The notes under the pieces: model-generated
Databases searched by the model: none
Told to the model about the DNA's origin: nothing
Seen by the model: the letters and a program-made list of their open reading frames with translations, nothing else
Part shown: piece by piece, positions 1 to 7,908 of the stretch
Layout of the letters: each line of letters opens with the position of its first letter
Position numbering within the stretch: the first letter of the stretch is position 1
Program-made: the position numbers and the translations under genes
Assembly (NCBI GenBank): GCA_963812945.1
Contig: CAWEXD010000010.1
Coordinates: 186,001 to 250,000, forward strand
Length of the DNA stretch: 64,000 bases
Direction: 5' to 3'
Origin: DASRDR01 sp963812945 [NCBI: uncultured Candidatus Rokubacteria bacterium]
GTDB taxonomy: Bacteria; Methylomirabilota; Methylomirabilia; Rokubacteriales

Positions 1-150
1 GGCGAGGTCAAGGTCGGCCCGGAGACCGCGGCCCGGATCCGGGATCACTACGTCCTCGAGGACGCGGGCGAGCACCAGCTCAAGAACGTGGCGCAGCCGG
101 TGCGGGTGTACCGGCTGGTTCCGGCCGGGATCTACGCCCGCGTGGAGTAG
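1..150 (+). CDS. class III adenylate/guanylate cyclase, C-terminal end (partial)
   Basis: The window opens inside this gene; only the last 49 codons and a TAG stop are present. The translation (ETAARIRDHYVLED..., ending LKNVAQPVRVYRLVPAG) matches the usual tail of class III nucleotidyl cyclase catalytic domains, where the segment around LKNVAQPVRVYRL follows the final beta strand. Such proteins convert ATP or GTP to the cyclic nucleotide and are often fused to TPR or ATPase sensor modules. The metal-binding aspartates and any sensor domain lie upstream of the window, so activity cannot be judged. Confidence 0.65.
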   Translation, partial: GEVKVGPETAARIRDHYVLEDAGEHQLKNVAQPVRVYRLVPAGIYARVE

Positions 151-194
151 CGCGGCCCGGCCGGCTCGGGGCCTCGTGCTATCCTCGGGCGGCC

Positions 195-2504
195 ATGGGC
201 CCCGCCGTCGGCCAGCCGCTCAAGCGCAAGGAAGATCCGGGGTTTCTCACCGCGCGTGAGCGCTACGTCGCGGATCTCCCCCTCGCCGGAGCGCTCCACG
301 CCGCAGTCGTCCGGAGCCCTCACGCTCACGCCGAGATCCGGCGGATCGACGTCGCCGCCGCGCGCCGGGCGCCCGGTGTCGCCGGTGTCTTCACCGGCGC
401 CGACGTCAACGCCGAGCTCGGGGACATCCCGATGATCATCGGCCCCGAGGCCTTCGACGAGGTCCATGGACCGGGGCGGGCGCCGCTCGCGGCCGGCCGC
501 ACGCGGTACGTGGGGGAGCCCGTCGCCGTGGTCGTCGCCGACACGCCCTACCACGCGCAGGACGCCGCCGAGCTGGTCCTGGTGGACTACGCCCCGCTCC
601 CGGCCGTGACCGACGCGGAGGCGGCGCTCGCGCCAGCCGCGCCCCTGGTTCACGCGGATCTCGGGTCCAACCTGGGCGTCCGATGGGCCCGGGAAAAGGG
701 GGACGTGACGCGGATCTTCCGCGAGGCGCCGGTCGTCGTCGAGGCTCGGCTCCGCAACCAGCGACTCCTGGCCGTGGCCATGGAGCCCCGGGCGGTGGCG
801 GCGGTCTACGACTCTGCCGGCGCGACGATGACCGTCTGGGGCTCCACTCAGACCCCGCACTGGCTGCGCGACAACGTGGCGAAGCACTTGAAGATCGAGC
901 CCGCGCGGGTGCACGTCGTCACCCCGCGCGTGGGCGGGGGCTTCGGCGCCAAGATCGCCCTCTATCCCGAGGACCTGCTCGTCCCGTGGCTCGCGCGGCA
1001 CCTCGATCGGCCCGTTCGCTGGGCGGCGGCGCGCCGGGAGGACCTCGCCGCCACCTCCCACGGCCGCGACGTGGCCGCGCACCTCCGGCTGGCGGCCGAC
1101 CGGGACGGGCGCATCCAGGCCCTCGAGGCCCGGATCGTCGGCAACCTCGGATTCTGCCTCTTCAGCGACGGGCCGATCCTCCCGGTGCTCTGTGGCCAGA
1201 TGATCACGGGCTGCTACGACGTGCCGGCGGCGCGGGTCGAGGTCCGGTGCGCGTTCACGAATACGATGGGAACCGCCGCCTACCGGGGCGCCGGGCGGCC
1301 CGAGGCCGCGTACTTCATCGAGCGGATGCTCGACCGGCTGGCCGCCCGGGTCGGGCGGGACCCGGCCGAGGTGCGCCGGCTGAACTTCGTCCCGCCCGCC
1401 CGGTTTCCGTACGAGACCGCGGTCGGCACGAGCTACGACTCGGGGGAGTATGCCCGGGCGCTCGACGCCCTCCTGGAGCGGGCGGGCTACGCGACGCTCC
1501 GGGCCGAGCAGGCTCGCGCGCGCGCCGCCGGGCGCCTCGTCGGGCTCGGGCTCGCGTCCTACGTCGAGATGTGCGGGTTCGTCGACGAGGAGACGAGTGA
1601 CGTGATCGTGAGACCGGACGGACGGGTCACGGTCGAGACCGGCTGCTCACCCCATGGCCAGGGCCACGAGACGAGCTTCGCCCAGATCGTCGCCGACGAG
1701 CTCGCCATCCCGGTCGACTGGGTCACGATCGTGCACGGCGATACCCGGGTCGTGCGCCGAGGCCAGGGCACCTACGGGAGCCGGAGCATCGCCCGGGGCG
1801 GCATGGCCGCCGTGTTGAACGCGCGGCACGTCCGGGAGCAGGCGCGCCGAGTCGCCGCCCACCTCCTGGAGGCCCGGGCCGACGACGTCGTGCTCGAGGC
1901 GGGCCGTTTTCACGTGCGCGGGGTGCCCGACCGCGCGGTGGGCTGGGTCGAGGTGGCCCGCGCGGCCCACGCGGGCCGCGTGCCCGCCGGGATGCCGCCG
2001 GGGCTGGCGGCGCGCGAGGACTTCGTCGGGGAGGGGCTCCTCTATCCGTTCGGCTCGCATCTCGCCATGGTCGAGGTCGATCCCGACACCGGCCGGACGC
2101 GCGTCCTCCGCTACGTGACGGTGGACGACAGCGGGCCCATCGTGAACCCCCTCCTGGCGGCCGGCCAGGTGCACGGGGGGCTCGCCCAGGGCATCGGCCA
2201 GGCGCTCTGGGAGTGGGGGCGGTACGACCCCGCCGGACAGCTCCTGGCCGGGTCCCTCATGGACTACGTCGTGCCGAAGGCCGACGACCTGCCGGGGTTC
2301 GAGACGGGGCACACGGAGACGCCGTCGCCGCGCACGGCGCTCGGCGTCAAGGGGATCGGGGAGTCGGCGACCATCGGCTCGACGCCGGCGATCGCGAACG
2401 CGGTGCTCGACGCCCTCGCGCCCCTCGGCGTGCGGGATCTCGACATCCCGCTCACGGCGGACGCCGTGTGGGGGGCCATCCAGGCCGCGCGCGGCCGCGC
2501 CTAG
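195..2504 (+). CDS. xanthine dehydrogenase/CO dehydrogenase-family molybdopterin-binding large subunit
   Basis: A 769-residue protein of the molybdenum hydroxylase (XdhB/CoxL/aldehyde oxidase) family, which hydroxylates aldehydes, purines or aromatic heterocycles using a Mo-pterin cofactor. The N-terminal domain (about 15-120) begins GFLTARERYVADL; the Mo-binding domain carries VGGGFGAK near residue 246, AAYRGAGRPEAAYFIERML near 360, and GVKGIGESA near 720, whose Glu is the conserved catalytic base. The loop reads AYRGAGR, not the AYRCSFR of true aerobic CO dehydrogenases, so CO oxidation is unlikely and the substrate is unknown. No medium FAD subunit or small 2Fe-2S subunit is adjacent, so partners must lie elsewhere. 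It is normal length for the family. It starts at ATG 195 with no clear ribosome site. Confidence 0.88.
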   Translation: MGPAVGQPLKRKEDPGFLTARERYVADLPLAGALHAAVVRSPHAHAEIRRIDVAAARRAPGVAGVFTGADVNAELGDIPMIIGPEAFDEVHGPGRAPLAAGRTRYVGEPVAVVVADTPYHAQDAAELVLVDYAPLPAVTDAEAALAPAAPLVHADLGSNLGVRWAREKGDVTRIFREAPVVVEARLRNQRLLAVAMEPRAVAAVYDSAGATMTVWGSTQTPHWLRDNVAKHLKIEPARVHVVTPRVGGGFGAKIALYPEDLLVPWLARHLDRPVRWAAARREDLAATSHGRDVAAHLRLAADRDGRIQALEARIVGNLGFCLFSDGPILPVLCGQMITGCYDVPAARVEVRCAFTNTMGTAAYRGAGRPEAAYFIERMLDRLAARVGRDPAEVRRLNFVPPARFPYETAVGTSYDSGEYARALDALLERAGYATLRAEQARARAAGRLVGLGLASYVEMCGFVDEETSDVIVRPDGRVTVETGCSPHGQGHETSFAQIVADELAIPVDWVTIVHGDTRVVRRGQGTYGSRSIARGGMAAVLNARHVREQARRVAAHLLEARADDVVLEAGRFHVRGVPDRAVGWVEVARAAHAGRVPAGMPPGLAAREDFVGEGLLYPFGSHLAMVEVDPDTGRTRVLRYVTVDDSGPIVNPLLAAGQVHGGLAQGIGQALWEWGRYDPAGQLLAGSLMDYVVPKADDLPGFETGHTETPSPRTALGVKGIGESATIGSTPAIANAVLDALAPLGVRDLDIPLTADAVWGAIQAARGRA

Positions 2505-2548
2505 ACAGACGCCTCGGCCGGCCTCCCCGCCGCCCGCGCACGGGCGGC

Positions 2549-3412
2549 TCAGTGGTGGCAGGCCACGCAGTCCAGCGGGCCCCGCCGCTCGGCGTGGCAG
2601 GCCACACACCAGCCCATCGTGAGCGGCGCCACCTGAGCGACTCGCTGCATGGCCTCGACGGGGCCGTGGCACGTCTGGCACGGCAGATTGGCCTGCACGT
2701 GCCGCTTGTGGGGGAAGTAGACGAAGCCCGCCAGCTTGTGGATGCGCACCCAGGGGATGGCTTCCTTCCGGTTCCAGTACTGGTGGAGCTTCTGGACCTC
2801 GGGGTTGCCCTGGGCGGCGACGATCTTGTGGCAGCCCATGCAGCGGGCGACGGATGGCAGGCCGGCGAACGTGCTCCGGCGCGCGTCGGCGTGGCAGAAC
2901 TGGCAATCGATCCCGTACGACCCCGCATGGATCGTGTGGCTGAACTCGATCGGCTGCGCGGGCGCCGGAGCGATCGGCGGAGGGCCCGGGCCCGGGGGTG
3001 GCCGATAGGGTGGCTGGGCGAGCGTGCGGACGTAGGCGACGACGTCCCGGATCTCTCGGTCGGTCAGGAGCCGTCCGAAGGCGGGCATCTGCGGCGCCAA
3101 GCCGACGGCCGCCGCCCCGTCCCGGATGACGGTGTACAGGAAGTCGTCGGGCAGGGGGTTCAAGAGCCGCCCGTCCGTGAACGGTGGCGGCTTGATGGGC
3201 AGCGCGCTGGCCCCGGGCCCGTCGGACCCCCCGCCAGGCCCATGGCAGGTCGCGCAGTGCTTCTCGTAGACGGCCCGGCCCGGATGAGCGCGGACGACCG
3301 CGCTCGGCGGGCCTGGCTGGCCGTCGGCCGGTCGAGAGGCCGGCGCCCAGAAGCCCAGCACCCCCACCCCGACCGCGAGCCCGCCCGCGAGGGCAGTCAC
3401 CCACGGCCGCAT
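2549..3412 (-). CDS. six-haem c-type cytochrome: mono-haem domain fused to multihaem domain
   Basis: A 287-residue exported cytochrome. Residues 1-30 are a signal or membrane anchor (MRPWVTALAGGLAVGVGVLGF). A class I-type domain follows, with CATCH near residue 53 and a plausible Met ligand in APQMPAFG near 108. After a proline-rich linker comes a multihaem domain with CQFCH, CMGCH, CQTCH, CVACH and CVACHH; the second half resembles the pentahaem cytochromes of quinol-oxidising modules such as ActA of alternative complex III. Six CXXCH motifs in total suggest a periplasmic electron carrier or a subunit of a quinol:acceptor complex, but no other respiratory subunit lies beside it. The start is set at the ATG before the signal peptide; the frame stays open upstream but would run antisense to the next gene. 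Confidence 0.8.
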   Translation of the reverse strand: MRPWVTALAGGLAVGVGVLGFWAPASRPADGQPGPPSAVVRAHPGRAVYEKHCATCHGPGGGSDGPGASALPIKPPPFTDGRLLNPLPDDFLYTVIRDGAAAVGLAPQMPAFGRLLTDREIRDVVAYVRTLAQPPYRPPPGPGPPPIAPAPAQPIEFSHTIHAGSYGIDCQFCHADARRSTFAGLPSVARCMGCHKIVAAQGNPEVQKLHQYWNRKEAIPWVRIHKLAGFVYFPHKRHVQANLPCQTCHGPVEAMQRVAQVAPLTMGWCVACHAERRGPLDCVACHH

Positions 3413-3483
3413 CGGGCGGCCACGACGTGCCGCGTGGGGAACCCGGTGCCGCTGGTGCCGGCCCATGCCCCGCTGAGCGTCGG

Positions 3484-4812
3484 CTAGACCGCGCCCTCCG
3501 CCTGGAGGTCGGCCACCGCGCGCCCCACCGCCTGGACGGTCTCCTCGATCTCGCGCTCGGTGTGGACCGCCGACACCCAGCCGTGGTTCTGCGACATGTC
3601 GACGCCGTGCAGGATCAGCGCGCAGCGCCACTTGTGGACGAGCCCGGTATTCTTCGCCTTCGGGGCGCTCTTTCCCGGCGCCGGCGGCGGCCCGTCGAGC
3701 GAGATGTGGCAGATGGAGACATCCCCGTAGGCGACTATCGGCGCGCCGGCCTTCCGGAAGACGTCGTTCAGCGCCCCCCGGAGCTCCGCGCCGAGGGCGT
3801 TGGCCTTCTCGTGGAGCTTGCCGTCGGCAATCTGCGACAGCATGGCGATGCCGGCCGCCGCCACGACGGGGTTCGAGTTGTACGTGCCGTTCTGCGCGAC
3901 GCGCTTCGACCGGTTCCACGCGGCGTCCTCACCGAACGCCATCAGACCGACGATGTCGCGGCGGCCGCAGACCGCCGCCCCCGGCAGCCCACCCGCCACG
4001 ATCTTGGCGAGCGTCGTCATGTCCGGCGTCACCCCGTAGTACTCCTGGGCGCCGCCCGGCGCGTACCGGAACCCGGTGATGACCTCGTCGAAGATCAGCA
4101 CGGTGCCGCGGTCCTGCGTGAGCTGGCGGAGGTCCTTCAGGAATCCGGGGTCGATCGGGGAGATGCCCGCCTGTCCGCCGCTCGGCTCGAGGATGACCGC
4201 GCCGATGTCGCTGCGACCCCCCAGGATCTGCTCGAGCGCCCCGATGTCGTTGGGCGGCGCGAGCAGGACCTCTCCCAGGACCGCGCCGGGGATCCCGGCG
4301 GACATCGGCACGTCGAACGGCGGGTTCACCCCGGCGGACACGCCATCGTGCCAGCCGTGAAAGTGCCCCGTGAACTTCACGACCTTCGGGCGCCCGGTGT
4401 AGGCGCGCGCGAGGCGGAGGGCGAGATGCGTCGCCTCGGTGCCGGACATGGTGAAGCGGACCAGATCGGCCGAGGGCACGAGCCGGGTGATCCACTCGGC
4501 CCACTCCACCTCGAGCTCGTGGCAGGCGCCGTAATGGGTGCCGCGCGCGATCTGCCGCTGGACGGCCTCCACGAGGGCGGGATGGGAGTGCCCCAGGAAC
4601 AGCGCGCCGTGCCCCATCCAGTAGTCGATGTACTCGCGCCCGTCGACGTCCCACTTGCGGGAACCCGCGGCCCGCTCGATATAGAGCGGGAACGGCGTGA
4701 GGTGCCGTCCGTCGTGCGTGATGCCGCCCGGAATGACTCGTCGGGCCCGCTCCCAGCGCGCCCACGAACCGGGCAGGGTCTTACGATATCGATCGGTCAC
4801 CATGTCCCGCAT
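3484..4812 (-). CDS. class III PLP aminotransferase, glutamate-1-semialdehyde aminomutase-like
   Basis: A 442-residue fold-type I PLP enzyme of the class III aminotransferase/HemL group. Visible motifs are MSGTEATHLALRLARAYTG (phosphate-binding region), HFHGWHDGV, the LIFDEVITGFR segment with the Asp that contacts the pyridine nitrogen, and TTLAKIVAGGLPGAAVCGR with the Schiff-base lysine. These are typical of HemL, but many HemL-like paralogues annotated simply as aspartate aminotransferase-family proteins act on other substrates; the window has no other tetrapyrrole gene. Its start overlaps the stop of the upstream D-glutamate cyclase-like gene (TGATG), so the two are probably translationally coupled and may act on related glutamate-derived compounds. 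A GTG one codon upstream is an alternative start. Confidence 0.82.
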   Translation of the reverse strand: MRDMVTDRYRKTLPGSWARWERARRVIPGGITHDGRHLTPFPLYIERAAGSRKWDVDGREYIDYWMGHGALFLGHSHPALVEAVQRQIARGTHYGACHELEVEWAEWITRLVPSADLVRFTMSGTEATHLALRLARAYTGRPKVVKFTGHFHGWHDGVSAGVNPPFDVPMSAGIPGAVLGEVLLAPPNDIGALEQILGGRSDIGAVILEPSGGQAGISPIDPGFLKDLRQLTQDRGTVLIFDEVITGFRYAPGGAQEYYGVTPDMTTLAKIVAGGLPGAAVCGRRDIVGLMAFGEDAAWNRSKRVAQNGTYNSNPVVAAAGIAMLSQIADGKLHEKANALGAELRGALNDVFRKAGAPIVAYGDVSICHISLDGPPPAPGKSAPKAKNTGLVHKWRCALILHGVDMSQNHGWVSAVHTEREIEETVQAVGRAVADLQAEGAV

Positions 4813-5726
4813 CACGCCGTCTCCTCTTCGCGTGCCGCGGCTATCGCGCCACGCCGCGTCTTCAAGTGCTCGACCAGCCCTCGGAGTGTTTCGAGCAGCG
4901 CCTGGTGGAGCCCGAGCGGCAGGCTGTCCACCGTGGGCTGCCGCGCCCCGGTCAATCCATCGACGGCCCCCGCGCGGACCATCGCGCGGGTCAGCCGCGC
5001 CTCCTCTGCGGGCGTGTGGAGAAGCGCGCGGCCGGTGGCCAGCGCCAGGTGCGCGGCCACGCCCCAGGCGCCCCAGTTCGAGGTGCCCGCGACCACGAGG
5101 TGGTCCGTCCGGACCACCGAGGCGATCTTGGCCCCGTTCGGCACGTCGCGCACGACGCCCGCCCGTACCCGTCCCATCCCGATCTCGTTCCCTCCGTCGC
5201 CGATTCCGATCGTCACCGTGCCCGAGCGCCGGCGAAGGAAGAGAGCGTCCAGCGGCGCGTTCGCCGCCGCGATCGAGACCCCTCGCGCGTTGTAGTAGCC
5301 GCCGTCGATCGCCCGGCCGGGCCGCTCGACGGCCACCAGGTGCGTGGGGCCAAACGCCCCGACGACCGCGCGGGCTGCCCGGATCGCGGCGGCCGGCTCG
5401 GCCGGCACCGTGAGCACGTCACGCGGCTCCTCGAGGGTGCGCAGGCACGCGTCCAGGAGAGGCACCACCGGAGGATCCGCGAGATACCGGACGCGCGCCC
5501 CCAGGCGCCGGAGGGCGCGTCCCAGCACAACCGTTCCCGAAGGCCCGTCCGTCTCGGCCGCCCCGGCGGCCCGCGCGACGAACCCGGTCACGAGCACCAC
5601 GCGACGGGCGCCCGCCAGGCTCCGGGCGGCCGCAGCCATGGCTCCCGGGACGACCAGACGCCCGATCCCGCGCCCGCCGAGATCCAGTGCGCAGAGGGTC
5701 TCGACGGGGTCCAGGACGGGCGGCAT
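4812..5726 (-). CDS. DUF4392 family protein, D-glutamate cyclase-like
   Basis: A 304-residue protein of the DUF4392 family, whose characterised mitochondrial homologue converts D-glutamate to 5-oxo-D-proline. The hallmark IGIGDGGNEIGMG appears around residue 193, with VLVTGFV and ERPGRAIDGGYYNARG upstream of it, all typical of the family. Length is normal for a stand-alone bacterial member. It overlaps the downstream aminomutase-like gene by one base, implying a two-gene operon handling an unusual amino acid, possibly D-glutamate or a glutamate semialdehyde derivative. Substrate assignment is by family only. Confidence 0.75.
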   Translation of the reverse strand: MPPVLDPVETLCALDLGGRGIGRLVVPGAMAAAARSLAGARRVVLVTGFVARAAGAAETDGPSGTVVLGRALRRLGARVRYLADPPVVPLLDACLRTLEEPRDVLTVPAEPAAAIRAARAVVGAFGPTHLVAVERPGRAIDGGYYNARGVSIAAANAPLDALFLRRRSGTVTIGIGDGGNEIGMGRVRAGVVRDVPNGAKIASVVRTDHLVVAGTSNWGAWGVAAHLALATGRALLHTPAEEARLTRAMVRAGAVDGLTGARQPTVDSLPLGLHQALLETLRGLVEHLKTRRGAIAAAREEETA

Positions 5727-5809
5727 GGCTCACCAAGCCTAACACCGGGTCCGGGACCCGACAACGGCGCGCGGGCTTCACGCCGCGACGGCGCCGAGAC
5801 TCCGGGGGC

Positions 5810-6340
5810 TCAGGCTCCCGGGCCGGGCTGGCGGGGGCCGAACAGCATCAACTCGGCCCAGGCGCCGGTCTTGTCGAGGATGATGAGGAGTCCCCGGGTG
5901 CGGTACTGGAACGACGGGCGCCCGGTTGCTTCCTCCGTCCCGATCGCGTCGGGAGCCCCCCATCCGTTCGTGATCACGCGCAGCGGGAACACGCGAGGCT
6001 TCGGGTAGAGGGTCACCGCGCGCACGAGGTCCGGGGCGAAGCGGCCCCCGACCAGGTAACCATAGCTGATGACCATGCGCTCCAGGCCCCGGGGCGCGCG
6101 CTCGGCGGCATAGGTCCACTCGGAGACCGTCCGCCCCTCCTCCACCAGGGTGCGCTCGCGGCTCGGGCGACCGAAGAGGGTCTCGACGCCCGCGCGCGTC
6201 GTCTCGCCGGGCGCGATGCCGCCCCAGGTCTCGGCCCCGACATCCCCGATCCCGGCGAGCATCCCCAGCGCGAGGGCGAGCCCGAGTGAGGCCGCCCCGC
6301 GGCGCCAGGCGCCCGGCCAGACGGAACGACGCCGGCCCAT
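5810..6340 (-). CDS. secreted protein of unknown function
   Basis: A 176-residue protein I do not recognise. It has a clear signal peptide (arginine-rich n-region, then SLGLALALGMLAGIGDVGA with likely cleavage before ETWGGI). The mature part starts GGIAPGETTRAGVETLFGRPS, a layout seen in small secreted proteins that begin with an SmpA/OmlA-like helix-turn (GxxTRxxVxxLFGxP), and continues with alternating beta-rich stretches. The start ATG overlaps the stop of the upstream CitE-like gene (ATGA), so it is the last gene of a tightly packed operon. A role in the envelope is an inference from the signal peptide only. Confidence 0.6.
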   Translation of the reverse strand: MGRRRSVWPGAWRRGAASLGLALALGMLAGIGDVGAETWGGIAPGETTRAGVETLFGRPSRERTLVEEGRTVSEWTYAAERAPRGLERMVISYGYLVGGRFAPDLVRAVTLYPKPRVFPLRVITNGWGAPDAIGTEEATGRPSFQYRTRGLLIILDKTGAWAELMLFGPRQPGPGA

Positions 6341-7218
6341 CACGCCAGGGCTCCGGCCAGGCGGGCACGCGCTAGCGTCTCGCGGGCCATGTGGACGTGG
6401 ACCGCGTCGACGAACTGGCCGTCGAGGGCCAGGGCCCCGCGGCCGCCGACCTCGGCCTCCTCGTAGGCGGCGAGCACTCGCCGGGCCTCCGCCACCGCCT
6501 CCGGAGACGGGGTGAAGCAGCGGTTCGCGACCTCGATCTGGCTCGGGTGAATGAGGGCCTTCCCGTCGAACCCGAGATCCGCGCCGGCGCGCGTGTGGGC
6601 CTCCAGCCGGTCCGCCTGCCCGAGGTCGAAGCACGGGGAGTCGATGGCATCGAGCCCGGTGGCGCGCGCGACCAGCACGACGGTGCTCATCGCGTGGAGC
6701 TCGGTCAGCCGGCCCGGCACCAGGCGCGCGCGCGTCTCGCGAGCCAGGTCCCCGGCGCCGTAGAAGAGCGCCGCGGTTCGGGGGACGGCGCGAGCCAGGG
6801 CCTCGAGGCCGAGAACGGCCATCACGGTCTCGACCAGGAGGTGGAACCGGACCGTCCCCGGCGCGCGGCCGCTGGCCTGCTCGAGCCGCGCGACCTCCTC
6901 GTCGAGCCGGACCACGCCGGCCGCGTCCGATAGCTTGGGCAGGAGCAGGGCATCGGGCCCGGCCGGGACCACCGCGGCCAGATCGGCCGCCAGCTCGGGC
7001 GCGCCCGGCGCGTTGACGCGCACGATGCGCTCGCGAGACCCGAAGTCCACGCGCCGGAGCGCCGCGACCACCCACTCGCGCGCCTGCGCCTTCTGGGCAG
7101 GCGGGACGGCGTCCTCCAGGTCGAGGATGACGCCGTCGGCGGCCATCGCCGCCGCCTTGGCGACGCGCTCAGGCCGCGTCCCCGGGACGAAGAGGAGGCT
7201 CCGCCGGAGCCGGCTCAT
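6340..7218 (-). CDS. HpcH/HpaI aldolase / citrate lyase beta-subunit-like (CitE-like) protein
   Basis: A 292-residue TIM-barrel protein of the CitE-like family (malyl-CoA/citramalyl-CoA lyases and thioesterases). Family motifs: RRSLLFVPGTRPERVAKAA at the N-terminus, GVILDLEDAVPPAQK, RVNAPG, LLPKLSDA, LLVETVMAVL with the Mg-binding Glu, and GFDGKALIHPSQIEVAN near 215, all in the expected order. No citrate lyase alpha/gamma subunit or ligase is present, so it is a stand-alone member that probably cleaves or hydrolyses a CoA thioester. It overlaps both neighbours by four bases (CBS protein upstream, secreted protein downstream). Confidence 0.85.
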   Translation of the reverse strand: MSRLRRSLLFVPGTRPERVAKAAAMAADGVILDLEDAVPPAQKAQAREWVVAALRRVDFGSRERIVRVNAPGAPELAADLAAVVPAGPDALLLPKLSDAAGVVRLDEEVARLEQASGRAPGTVRFHLLVETVMAVLGLEALARAVPRTAALFYGAGDLARETRARLVPGRLTELHAMSTVVLVARATGLDAIDSPCFDLGQADRLEAHTRAGADLGFDGKALIHPSQIEVANRCFTPSPEAVAEARRVLAAYEEAEVGGRGALALDGQFVDAVHVHMARETLARARLAGALA

Positions 7219-7835
7219 GCCCGGCCGCCCCGGCGGTGCGAGAGCACCTCGAAGCCGGCCGCCTGCAGCGCCTCGACGATGGGTCGGGGGTCGCGGGGCT
7301 CGAGACGCACGCTGAACACCGTCTTGCTATCCGATCCGGGGACCGCGCCGACGCTGATGATGCGGCCGTCGTGAGCGCGGATGATCTCGACGATGCGCTC
7401 GTACGCGTCGGGGCCGCCGGCGACCGCCACGTCGAGTCGCGTCGACTGGGTGAGCAGGCCCAGGAGCTCGACGAGGACGCCGAGGAGATCGGTCTCCGTC
7501 ACGATGCCGACGAGCCGCCCGTCGGCGACCACCGGCAGGCATCCGATCTTCTTGACCACGAGCAGGCTCGCCGCCTCCTCGACGAGGGCATCCGGCCCCA
7601 CGGTGGTCAGGTCCTCGCTCATGAGCTCGCCGACGCGGGCGCGGGCGAGAGTCGGAGAGAGGAGGACCGGCCGGAGGTCCCGGTCCGACAGGATGCCCAC
7701 CAGCTGGCCGTCCTCGACGACCGGGAGATGCCGGAACCGGTGGTCCCGCATGAGCCGATAGGCGTGACGCGCCGTCTCGCGGGGCTCCACGGTCACGAGC
7801 GCGGTCACCATCACATCGCGGACCGTGAGGCTCAT
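7215..7835 (-). CDS. tandem CBS domain protein with C-terminal ACT-like domain
   Basis: A 206-residue cytosolic protein. Two CBS domains occupy about residues 1-60 and 70-125 (VRDVMVTALVTVEP ... HLPVVEDGQLVGILSDRDL; VGELMSEDLTTVGPD ... CLPVVADGRLVGIVTETDLL), which normally form an adenine-nucleotide-sensing pair. Residues 140-200 look like an ACT-type regulatory fold (GRIISVGAVPGSDSKTVFSVRL), the arrangement of AcuB-like proteins. A good ribosome site (GGAGGAGAG) precedes the ATG. First gene of a three-gene overlapping operon with the CitE-like protein and a secreted protein; the physical link suggests it controls or reports on the CoA-ester reaction, but that is inference. Confidence 0.82.
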   Translation of the reverse strand: MSLTVRDVMVTALVTVEPRETARHAYRLMRDHRFRHLPVVEDGQLVGILSDRDLRPVLLSPTLARARVGELMSEDLTTVGPDALVEEAASLLVVKKIGCLPVVADGRLVGIVTETDLLGVLVELLGLLTQSTRLDVAVAGGPDAYERIVEIIRAHDGRIISVGAVPGSDSKTVFSVRLEPRDPRPIVEALQAAGFEVLSHRRGGRA

Positions 7836-7908
7836 GGCCTGCTCTCCTCCCTCATACCCTAGCGCGAGCCCCTCGCCCCGCGCGAGGCGAGGTCCTGGCC
7901 CAGGGCGA

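Noticed and set aside
195-2504. Aerobic CO dehydrogenase large subunit CoxL.
   Set aside because: The active-site loop is AYRGAGR and not AYRCSFR, and coxS/coxM are absent.
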